NCBI GenBank assembly: GCA_947246475.1
Contig: CAMXSH010000003.1
Span: 32,876-96,875 of the forward strand
Reading direction: 5' to 3'
Length of the DNA stretch: 64,000 nt
DNA from: an uncultured Roseburia sp.
GTDB taxonomy: Bacteria > Bacillota > Clostridia > Lachnospirales > Lachnospiraceae
The notes beneath the pieces were generated by a model that saw only the letters and a program-made list of their open reading frames with translations, did not search any database and was not told the DNA's origin. Of the stretch, positions 46,482 to 54,700 are shown in pieces. How positions within the stretch are numbered: position 1 is the stretch's first letter; each line of letters begins with the position of its first letter. Position numbers and translations under genes: made by a program.

Positions 46482-46680
46482 ACGGCGACTGCCGCGATGA
46501 CGAGGCCGCGGAGCGGGCGAGGAATCAGGCTCGTTGCATAACGAAGTAGTTGTGTTTTACGGCGACTGCCGCGATGACGAGGCCGCGGAGCGGGCGAGGA
46601 ATCAGGCTCGTTGCATAACGAAGTAGTTGTGTTTTACGGCGACTGCCGCGATGACGAGGCCACGAAGCGGGCGAGGAATC
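46482..46680. repeat. 77-bp tandem repeat, 2.6 copies, between purL and yjbQ
   Basis: This covers most of the 293-base gene-free gap. Units start at 46482, 46559 and 46636; the first two are identical and the third stops after 45 bases with two changes (CCACGAAG for CCGCGGAG). The unit is GC-rich (GACGAGGCCGCGGAGCGGGC) then AT-richer (ACGAAGTAGTTGTGTTTT). It has no spacers, no open frame with a ribosome site and no tRNA fold. Its GGCTCGTTGC element can pair with the sequence just after purL. Confidence 0.9.
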
Positions 46681-46700
46681 GCTCAGAAATGAGGATTAAT

Positions 46701-47105
46701 ATGACATTATTTAAACATGAACTTCACATCAAGGAACGTCAGACGATGGTGGATATCACACCGCAGATTCGTCAGGATATCGAGGAAAGTGGTATAAAGG
46801 ATGGTATTGTAGTGGTATATTGTCCCCATACGACAGCGGGGATCACGATTAATGAAAATGCAGATCCGGATGTGGTACGGGACCTGATCTATGGATTTGA
46901 AAAAGTGTATCCCACCAGGGACGCGGCGTACCGCCATTTTGAGGGGAACTCCCATGCCCATATGAAATCCAGTACCATGGGAGCTTCCCAGACATTGATC
47001 TTGTCAGAAGGAAAGCCTATTCTCGGGGTTTGGCAGGACGTGTATTTTTGTGAATTTGACGGACCGAGAAACCGCAGTTTTTATGTGAAAGTGATGGAGG
47101 GATAA
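46701..47105 (+). CDS. YjbQ / UPF0047 family protein
   Basis: A 134-residue small beta-rich protein. The motifs VVYCPHTTAGITINENADPDV (shortened here), DAAYRHFEGNSHAHMKSS and GQDVYFCEFDGPRNR-like text (GVWQDVYFCEFDGPRNR) are the UPF0047/YjbQ signature, with conserved Cys-His-Thr and His residues that line a possible metal or active site. E. coli YjbQ has weak thiamine-phosphate synthase activity, which is why databases carry that name; the true role is unsettled. I choose ATG 46701, six bases after TGAGG; extending upstream would read into the tandem repeat. maf follows at once. Confidence 0.9.
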   Translation: MTLFKHELHIKERQTMVDITPQIRQDIEESGIKDGIVVVYCPHTTAGITINENADPDVVRDLIYGFEKVYPTRDAAYRHFEGNSHAHMKSSTMGASQTLILSEGKPILGVWQDVYFCEFDGPRNRSFYVKVMEG

Positions 47106-47106
47106 A

Positions 47107-47703
47107 TTGAATATGGGAAAATCAATCGTCCTTGCCTCTGGATCGCCCAGGCGCAGGGAGCTTTTAACTATGCTTTTCGATCAATTTGAGGTAATGGTCT
47201 CAGATTGTGAGGAGACTGTGACCAGCCAGGATCCAGAAAAAGTGACGGAGGAACTTGCCCTGCAGAAGGCAGAAGCGGTGGTGGGGAGCCTGCCTCCAAG
47301 TACAGATCCAGTGATCGTGATAGGAGCGGATACAGTAGTAAGCATCGATGGGAAAATTCTTGGCAAGCCAGCTGATCAGCAGCAGGCAGCGGACATGCTC
47401 CGCATGTTGAGCGGGAAGAGCCATAATGTGAGCACAGGGGTGGCAGTGATTGGAGTGGATGCCGGCGTACAAACCTGGTTTAAAAGCTTTTCAGAGACTA
47501 CGGTGGTAACAGTTGCCGAGTTGGCAGAAGAGGAAATCCTGGCTTATGTGAATACAAATGAGCCCTATGATAAGGCAGGGGCTTATGGCATACAAGGGAT
47601 GTTTGGAAAGCATATTCAGGGAATCAGGGGAGATTATAACAATGTGGTGGGACTTCCGGTGCATCGGCTTTATCAGGAATTGAAAGGTTTCATGTATAAG
47701 TGA
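47107..47703 (+). CDS. maf: Maf-family nucleotide pyrophosphatase
   Basis: A 198-residue enzyme that hydrolyses dTTP/UTP or modified nucleoside triphosphates to monophosphates (house-cleaning). Seen: IVLASGSPRRRELLTML with the Ser-Arg-Arg phosphate-binding motif, VIVIGADTVVSIDGKILGKP with the catalytic Asp, SGKSHNVSTGVAV, and EPYDKAGAYGIQGMFGKHI with conserved Asp-Lys. The start is TTG 47107, six bases after GGAGG; ATG 47113 two codons in is the alternative but is 12 bases from that site. It begins one base after yjbQ ends. Confidence 0.94.
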   Translation: MNMGKSIVLASGSPRRRELLTMLFDQFEVMVSDCEETVTSQDPEKVTEELALQKAEAVVGSLPPSTDPVIVIGADTVVSIDGKILGKPADQQQAADMLRMLSGKSHNVSTGVAVIGVDAGVQTWFKSFSETTVVTVAELAEEEILAYVNTNEPYDKAGAYGIQGMFGKHIQGIRGDYNNVVGLPVHRLYQELKGFMYK

Positions 47704-47755
47704 ACTTGTCAGGATTTAAATTTTTGAATTAATATCAAATAAATTAAAAAAAATG

Positions 47756-47784
47756 TTGACAAATAAGAAACATTTGTGTATAAT
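47756..47784 (+). promoter_or_regulatory. Consensus promoter of tRNA-Gly
   Basis: TTGACA (47756-47761), a 17-base spacer and TATAAT (47779-47784): a perfect sigma-A promoter, 34 bases before the tRNA. Confidence 0.88.
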
Positions 47785-47818
47785 AATTATTGTCGCTGGG
47801 AAATGAAAGTGACAATAA

Positions 47819-47891
47819 GCGCGAGTGGCTCAGTTGGTAGAGCACAACCTTGCCAAGGTTGGGGCCGCGGGTTCGAGTCCCGTCTCGCGCT
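47819..47891 (+). tRNA. tRNA-Gly (anticodon GCC)
   Basis: A 73-nt tRNA. Acceptor stem GCGCGAG (47819-47825) pairs with CTCGCGC (47884-47890), discriminator T; D arm TGGCTCAGTTGGTAGAGCA; anticodon stem CAACC/GGTTG with loop TTGCCAA (anticodon GCC); T arm CGGGTTCGAGTCCCG. CCA is not encoded. A T-run (TTTTTTT) follows directly and probably ends transcription. Confidence 0.96.
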
Positions 47892-47956
47892 TTTTTTATT
47901 TAACTGGGATTCTTTGATTTGGATTAAGTTTTTATATGAGATGGGGGGTAGAGGAA

Positions 47957-48763
47957 ATGAAAAGAATAAAAATTTTTTTGCAATTAAGTATTTTATTTGG
48001 TATTATTTTTGCCATAAATTCCAATACAGCACATGCAGGGTCAGATATAGAGATCAAGGTTGATAAATCAGTTTCTGCTAAACTTACTGATTGTAAAAAA
48101 GTAAAAGTAAAAGTATTTTATAAAGGTAATAATGTGACAGATGAGGCAAGGCTATCTTTTTCTAATAGTAATAAATCTGTTGTGAAAATATGTAAAATGG
48201 ATGAAGATGAAGTAAAATATTATGAAAAAGGCTTTGAAGCATGGCCAAGAAAAGTTGGAAAAAGTGTAGTTACTATAACTGCAAAATATCGTCCTTCTCA
48301 TTGGGACGAGGAAAAACTTGAAGATGTTTATGACGGAGAGACTATTACAGTTGCCACCAAGTGTGTTGTCAAATCGGAATATTTTCAGTCTATACGGGCA
48401 TACGCTAATCTTACTGATTATGATACAAGAAGTAATACCTTTACGGTTAAAGTAAAAAATATATCAAACAAGAAGATAAAGATCCTATCTAAAGGAGCCA
48501 TGGTTTATGATGATGATTATACTTCATTCGATAGAAACCTCCGCCTTGTTGGTGGGAAATCAAGTGTTATAATAGATCCTGGAAAAACAAAGATTATTAA
48601 ATTTAAGGTTCTTGGAAATACAACATGGTATAAGCTTAGTGATTTACAGATTTGTTCTTATTGGGAATGGGGAAATAAAAAATACTGGGTTTCGGTAGAT
48701 TCTGGTTTAGAAACCTGGATGAAGTCCGGTAAAAAGTGGAAATGGATTGGCTTTGCGAAATAG
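47957..48763 (+). CDS. Secreted protein of unknown function
   Basis: A 268-residue protein with a clear signal peptide (MKRIKIFLQLSILFGIIFAI, cleavage after THAHA-like SNTAHA). The mature part is Lys-rich and beta-strand-rich: a first domain (KVDKSVSAKLTDCKKVKVKV, ending KVGKSVVTITAKYRP) that looks like a bacterial Ig-like fold, and a second (SNTFTVKVKNISNKKIKILS; SVIIDPGKTKIIKFKVLG) like a FxLYD/late-Ig domain. I do not recognise a named family. It is clearly more AT-rich than the genes to its left, so it may be acquired. Start 47957 follows AGAGGAA; a terminator ends it. Confidence 0.75.
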   Translation: MKRIKIFLQLSILFGIIFAINSNTAHAGSDIEIKVDKSVSAKLTDCKKVKVKVFYKGNNVTDEARLSFSNSNKSVVKICKMDEDEVKYYEKGFEAWPRKVGKSVVTITAKYRPSHWDEEKLEDVYDGETITVATKCVVKSEYFQSIRAYANLTDYDTRSNTFTVKVKNISNKKIKILSKGAMVYDDDYTSFDRNLRLVGGKSSVIIDPGKTKIIKFKVLGNTTWYKLSDLQICSYWEWGNKKYWVSVDSGLETWMKSGKKWKWIGFAK

Positions 48764-48764
48764 T

Positions 48765-48801
48765 AAAAAAACGGTGATCTGGAAATGACCACCGTTTTTT
48801 T
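48765..48801 (+). terminator. Terminator of the secreted protein gene
   Basis: AAAAAACGGTG pairs with CACCGTTTTTTT (stem 48766-48776 with 48790-48800), immediately after the stop. Confidence 0.88.
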
Positions 48802-48895
48802 ATGATTTACGCGAAGGTATTCGAGGGTGCCCGGTTTTCCGAGCAGTCTTGTGAATCGTGAAACTCCGGGTTTTGAATAACATTATAAAGAGTTT

Positions 48896-49330
48896 TTAAT
48901 AGTCTATATTTAGCTTTTTCAATAAAGTTTTATTTATCTTGCCGTTTATGGCCATTCCTTTTTTCTTCTGAAACTTACGGATTGCAGATTTTGTCTTAGA
49001 ACCATAGGATCCATCTGCTTTTCCACATTTGCAACCGAGACGATTTAATTTATTTTGCACTTTTTTTACCGTGGAAGTTTTGTAAAACCTGGATTGTTTT
49101 TTTGCTACAGGTTTTGCAGCGGCGCTTGAGTAGGGGCAGATTCCATTCTCATGCAGATGGGCTGGATGGCCACCACAATGATAATGGTAGCTGCCTAAAC
49201 CACTTGCGTTCTTATTATCATGGTGTCCGCCGGATCCATCGGTTCTGCCTGAGTGTGCAGATAGATGGGTACAAGGGAAGAGCAGGCTGATACACAAGAT
49301 TCCTAATACTATTTTTTTCATTGTCTTCAT
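48896..49330 (-). CDS. Secreted YHYH-domain protein with peptidoglycan-binding-like C-terminus
   Basis: A 144-residue protein with a signal peptide (residues 1-22). The mature start is rich in His and Gly: HSGRTDGSGGHHDNKN and SYHYHCGGHPAHLHENGICP, the YHYH motif with paired His and Cys that suggests a metal site. Residues 90-144 resemble a PG_binding_1 module (VKKVQNKLNRLGCKCG; DGSYGSKTKSAIRKFQKKKG). No hydrolase domain is present. Start 49330 follows AAGGAGGAACTGAAA. It is the last gene before the phage tail region and may be host or phage cargo. Confidence 0.8.
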   Translation of the reverse strand: MKTMKKIVLGILCISLLFPCTHLSAHSGRTDGSGGHHDNKNASGLGSYHYHCGGHPAHLHENGICPYSSAAAKPVAKKQSRFYKTSTVKKVQNKLNRLGCKCGKADGSYGSKTKSAIRKFQKKKGMAINGKINKTLLKKLNIDY

Positions 49331-49409
49331 TTTCAGTTCCTCCTTATGTGCGACAAATAGTTGGCATTTGCAATGCAGCATATGCCATTTTTTACAATTC
49401 CGGTATATT

Positions 49410-49449
49410 AGCATGCAGGAAATAGATGTATAAATTTTCCCTGCATGCT
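49410..49449. repeat. 10-bp perfect inverted repeat near the left end of the tail module
   Basis: AGCATGCAGG (49410-49419) and CCTGCATGCT (49440-49449) around a 20-base AT-rich centre, about 70 bases beyond the last tail gene and 80 bases before the YHYH gene start. It could be an operator, a weak terminator or a trace of a recombination site; no T-run follows on either strand. Confidence 0.55.
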
Positions 49450-49517
49450 GTTGTGGTGGAATTTATTGTAAATATTATAGCATAAGTGGATAGGAGTGGC
49501 AATACGGTGTCAGAAAT

Positions 49518-51710
49518 TTATTTCCATCTCCCTGTGAACACAATTGCTACTACATCACCAGCAACCAATGATGTTTTATCCTTTTCTAGTGTCCATGCTA
49601 AAACTCTCCAAAATTTCTCTGAATCAACAACATCTACACTTATATGGACAAATGGATTGTTTGCCTCTATCCTGGATATTCCGGCATTTATACACGGTAT
49701 ATTTACGAATTTTTCTGGAAAATAAGTGTAACTTGATTCATTATGTATTCCTTTATATACAAAACTGCCACTTACATTAGACAGGGAAATGGAGCTGGTA
49801 ATTTTGCGTCTCCATTCAATTACTAATTTTCCTTCAGTGTATTTATATACATCAAATTTACCGGAAACATTCGTAATGGTTCCCGTAGTTGTATAGGTAT
49901 AATCATTTAGCTGACGACCGCAGGATATAGGTTTTCCATCTGAAAAATAGACGGGGGTAGTTGTAGAGCCGGCGGATGTAGTTAGTTTTGTAGCAGACGA
50001 AGCATTACCGGATAAACTGGCGACAACAGTGGCGGTTGTCCCTGACTGTGTTAAAAAATAGTACCGCCCGTCAGCGCCCATAGCGAGAGTACCCGCATTT
50101 GTATTGCCCCAATGGAATCCAATGGAGGGAGCATAAGGGAGGCTGTTTTGTGCATTAGCTACAAGATTATTTTCCCGAATATGGAGGGCAGAAGTTGTAA
50201 ACCTGCCTACTGTTGAAGAATTATAACTTCCATATACAAGAGCTTGTCCTGCTACATTTGCCGAACCATCAAAGGATTTTCCGAAGATAGTGCGTGGGGT
50301 GGATAACTTGGAGGTTTCTCCCGCGTTTCTCCATCCGGGGGTTCCGCTGGCATCGGTTTTCCATACTTTATCAGCCTGACCATTACCAGATGTTATATTT
50401 TGGGTTGAATTTGTCAGTGCAGTGATCAGATCATTTAATATTTTACCCTGTTTTGCTGACAAAGGTTTATTCGTCGCAGTGGAAGTGAGGGAGTCAATGA
50501 TATCCGCCACATTTACTTTACTTGTGGTAATATTCTCTATCAATGCCCTGTTTGATTTTATATAAGCAACAATCTCACTCAGTTGGTCGAGGGTCGTATC
50601 GTCACTGTCTGCCAGTGCATTTAGCCTTGTTGTCAGCGCGGAGATCAAATTTCTAATATCATCATGGGAATCGTCGGCAGAATTGTGGATCTGTAAATTG
50701 CCATCTGCAGATACCGCTCTATCATAAGCGGTTTTTACAGAATTTGCAGTAGCCGCGGTAGAAACGGAATCACTCATTACGCTGTCGGTAAGCTGGGTAA
50801 CGCCCTTAGAGGTTGTTGTTGCTTCATACAATGAGTTGCTGGGTATTTTTGTGTTTTCATCAAGACCTGGGACACCGCCTGCTATATTTTTATCTTCTGT
50901 AAGAACAAAATGATGGGAATCAAGTTTCCCCTGTAGATCATTGGCTTGTTCTTCTGCGTGGTTTGCTGCATTATTTGCATTTGTTATTGCAGCCTCTGTA
51001 TCTTCTTTTCTTTTCATTTCATTTTCTATACGCTCTTTTTCGGCATTGTCTCGTTCCTGTTCTGCGTTGTTTCTGAAAGTTTCAGCAGAAGACCTGCTTT
51101 TTTCCATATTCTCTCTTGAATTTTCATTACCTTTGCGAATTTCTTCAGCGCTTGATCTATTTTCTTCGTTAAACTGCCTTTTGTTTTCGTTTGATATGAT
51201 TTGAGCTTCCAGATGATTCATCTCGTCGATTTCATCCCTGACAGAGTTTAAAAGTTGTGCCAGCGCACTTCCCTCATCGGATTCAACAACATCCATTTCG
51301 TCAAATACTTCTTCCGGAATGTACAATATAAATGACTCGGTGGATGCGATTTCAGCTTCCTTGTTTGCAGTTTTATTATTTCCTTGAATTTCAACTTCAT
51401 CCTGGATCCTGTCATAAATGCCAATATCCAGTCTGCATCTGCCGGGGCAGGATAATACATAGTCGTGTAGATCTACATGTATCTGTCCCTTTTTGCTATT
51501 TATGATTTCCACTGAATAGAAGATAGGTTTTCCATCTGTCCGCTTCCCGCGGAGATATACATATTCCGTTTCCTGCAGTTCGCGTTCCTGTCCATTATTG
51601 GTAATTGTTATGTATAAATCCCTTGTCAGTCTGTCATTTTGTCTGGCATTTATGACATTATGGGAAATCTCCACCAGGTCAAGGGATAATTTCTGTGTTA
51701 TTTTATTCAT
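49518..51710 (-). CDS. Phage baseplate upper protein / tail fibre (BppU N-terminal domain)
   Basis: A 730-residue structural protein. Residues 1-140 match the BppU N-terminal domain (NDRLTRDLYITITNNGQE; EYVYLRGKRTDGKPIFYSV; SCPGRCRLDIGIYD), which anchors receptor-binding parts to the tail tip. Residues 150-250 are a Glu/Asn/Arg coiled coil with repeated NxxxxAEExR units; 270-440 hold phage tail-fibre repeats (ATTTSKGVTQLTDSVMSDS; ANKPLSAKQGKILNDLITAL); the rest is a beta-rich tip (FHWGNTNAGTLAMGADGRYY). It probably recognises the host cell surface. Start 51710 follows AGGAGG by four bases. It is the last gene of the tail module. Confidence 0.85.
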   Translation of the reverse strand: MNKITQKLSLDLVEISHNVINARQNDRLTRDLYITITNNGQERELQETEYVYLRGKRTDGKPIFYSVEIINSKKGQIHVDLHDYVLSCPGRCRLDIGIYDRIQDEVEIQGNNKTANKEAEIASTESFILYIPEEVFDEMDVVESDEGSALAQLLNSVRDEIDEMNHLEAQIISNENKRQFNEENRSSAEEIRKGNENSRENMEKSRSSAETFRNNAEQERDNAEKERIENEMKRKEDTEAAITNANNAANHAEEQANDLQGKLDSHHFVLTEDKNIAGGVPGLDENTKIPSNSLYEATTTSKGVTQLTDSVMSDSVSTAATANSVKTAYDRAVSADGNLQIHNSADDSHDDIRNLISALTTRLNALADSDDTTLDQLSEIVAYIKSNRALIENITTSKVNVADIIDSLTSTATNKPLSAKQGKILNDLITALTNSTQNITSGNGQADKVWKTDASGTPGWRNAGETSKLSTPRTIFGKSFDGSANVAGQALVYGSYNSSTVGRFTTSALHIRENNLVANAQNSLPYAPSIGFHWGNTNAGTLAMGADGRYYFLTQSGTTATVVASLSGNASSATKLTTSAGSTTTPVYFSDGKPISCGRQLNDYTYTTTGTITNVSGKFDVYKYTEGKLVIEWRRKITSSISLSNVSGSFVYKGIHNESSYTYFPEKFVNIPCINAGISRIEANNPFVHISVDVVDSEKFWRVLAWTLEKDKTSLVAGDVVAIVFTGRWK

Positions 51711-51743
51711 ATAACCTCCTGTGTTCATATGTATTTTTGTAAG

Positions 51744-54700
51744 TTATGGTTTCACATTTCCTACCGCCCACCATTTTGTTAAATAGTTAACTTCTGGATT
51801 TTTAGTCCGTACCCAGTATCTAAAACCAATGTATCCACCATTTGCATTTATATTATAGCTGTCAAATACAATATTTTCATGATCTGGAACTGGATTTGCA
51901 CCATAGAACATTACGTTTACAAGGGGTTCAGATTCATATACGACACCAAAAGATGCCGTCTGTTCAACCCATGGAACTGTGTTTGCGTCCTTATTAATTA
52001 AATTATTTTCTCCTGATTTTACGACGGAATAGAGTTCTTTTAGAGGTTTTCCATGTTCTTGAAAACCATGTAAATAATTAATTGCATGAGCTTTTGAACG
52101 ATCTGTAGAATAATGTTTATTCATAACATATATTCCACTTCCTTCAACCCTAACTGTTAACTCTAACTGATTATTAATTTCATTATTTTTATATATATAC
52201 ATGCCAAGGGATGAAACTCTAATTTTATTACTAGGTTCCACAAATTGCGTGCCAAAATGATTACTTATGGTTAAAGCACCATCTTCAATATAAAACAATG
52301 AAGATTCTTTTATTCTATCACCATGTTCGTCATCTACTATGATATTTAAATATTCAAATCGTCCAGGTGAAATTTTTAGAATATTATCGTAAAATAAGTT
52401 ATATTCATCCCCACTTGAATTAGTCATTGGTACTTTTTTAATTTCTCTGGTAGTAATCTTGTTTTCTTTTGAATTTATTGAAAACGCATAGCGTAGGTAT
52501 TCACCATTTAAACTTGAACGATAGATTCCCTTATCATCAATTTTCCAGCCACCAATATTTCCTTTTGTGGTTTTAATCTCTCCTTCAAACAACGCTTCGC
52601 CGTTTGCCTTAATACCTACCATCGTCTTCTCCTGGCTCCTTACCTGGAAGATGTATTCGTTACCAGATTTAGAAGGATCAATAACCACCTGATTATCTCC
52701 ATTGACGATGTTGAGATATCCTCCGCCTATATATGGTGAGATCATATAATTTTCACCTAAAGATGTAGACCCGCCATTTGTAAGATATCGCTCAACCTTT
52801 TGATCCAGTTCTGCTATCTTTTCTGGAATGGAGTTCTTTATAGCATTTGTTGTATCCTTAATAGAGGATAACTCCGTTGAAAGCCCATTAATTTCACTGA
52901 TCTCTGGGGCATTTACCTGTTGCCATGAGATAGATCCATTTTCTATGGTGATACCGTTTTTGTTGATGATAACTGAAGAATCTTCATTTTTGATGACCAG
53001 TTTTTCACCGACGATCAGATTGCCCACCAGCGCATCCGCCCAGACGCCATAAGTCAGTTTTTCATCATACATTCCCAGACCGATGGCAAGATTGGCTTTT
53101 TTCCAGTTGTCGTTTGTCATGACAATATTACGGTTGATCAGTTTCATCTGGTGCTCATCGTAGTCATCCCGTTCATAATCGTATTTTCGTAACAGGATAC
53201 CATGTTCGTCAATCTGGACATCAAGTTCCCTGGCATTTAAAACATTAGAAAGTGCTGACTGTAGTCCTTCATTTTTGATCTTTTGGAAGGTATGATTTGC
53301 CTCCACGCCCTGTTCTGACTGTTTTTTTACAGAATCAAAGGAGGTAGCCAGATTCCCCATAGTCTGCATCAGGGACGCAAGATCGCTGATACCGCCATTT
53401 GAATACTCAATGATATCCGTAAATTCGACGTTAAGTTCTGCGCCGGAATCCGCCCATGAAAATTCTTCGGTAGAAAGACGTAATTTATAAGTTTTTCCAT
53501 CATCGGCGAAATATCTCATGAAATTGCCAAGCCGGAATTTGTCATATGCATCCTGGATCGGAAAATCTTTTTTATCCAGCCTGCTGTATGCGGCAAAAGC
53601 GTATATGTTTCCAGATAAGGTATGCTGTGACATACATGCTTTAGTAAGTTCAATATCAGCTTTTTCCACAAGTTCTTTTGCTTTGCTGATCAATGAGGAA
53701 TTACTTAGCCCATCTGAAATAAAATTACTGTTATTATAAACATCTTCACGAATGAACGAACATAATTCAGAATACAGATTGTCCCCAAGATTGCTTCTTA
53801 TATCGCATTCTTCCTGTATCTTTTTTCTTTGGATTTCAAGGCTTGTGCTGTCCTGGCTGTAACTGTTCCTGATCTTGTCTGCCATCTCAGAATAAGTCAT
53901 AATATTATGCCCCTTGCATCCTGGGTTCAGGCACTGGGAGAGTTTAACATTTTGCGATCCGCAGTCTTTACAGTATAATGGATGATCGGTTATGCTTGAT
54001 TCTTCCCCTCCCTTCCATGTCCCCCATTTGATATAATGGGGCATATTTTCAAAAGCAGTCAAAGCATCATGAAAATGTTTTCTATTCTCAGGATTATTAT
54101 ATTTTGTGTAATCAATATCCTGTCCTGATGGAACTGTAGATGTGGTTGCATTAAAATCGTGATCATAATAGTGATAGAGGTAATAGATCATTTCTTTAAT
54201 GCGTGACATATATTCCGATATTTCGTTCTTTGCTTCCTGATATGAAGTTATTATGTTATCAGCAGTGTCTTCAATGCCAGGCAGACTTGTTTCTTTCTTG
54301 GTTTCATACAGTGTCTCAATACATGCTTCATAACCTGTATAATATGAATATAACTGGTTGAGACTATATTTGTTCCACTCCTTTGGTGTGTTTTTATCCA
54401 GATTTTCTATGTATTCATAATTCTTTTGGCTGAGGGCAACTTTCTGTTTCAGATATGCCTCATATTTATCGTTGTCAGTAGTAAAGTTTATTCCCCAGGT
54501 GGATAAATTGACTGTATTTACCGGTTTATCAGAGCTTGATAGTACGCCATTGGAAGTTGTACCATCCACCCATTCGATATAGCTGCTGTTTTTTGATACA
54601 TGTATCGTAGCTTTTGAATCACTATTTTTAATTTCGTAAACAACAATATCACCAGTCCAGTAAGGGGTGTCTGAGTCCTTGTTGACGGCTCCGTTTATTT

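Noticed and set aside
46482..46680. Possible CRISPR array or tRNA-like repeat (77-bp unit)
   Set aside because: There are no spacers, the units are identical end to end, and the unit cannot form a tRNA cloverleaf.
47776..48063. Open frame reading through tRNA-Gly
   Set aside because: A false translation of the tRNA (SGSVGRAQPCQGWGRGFESR) that runs into the next gene out of frame.
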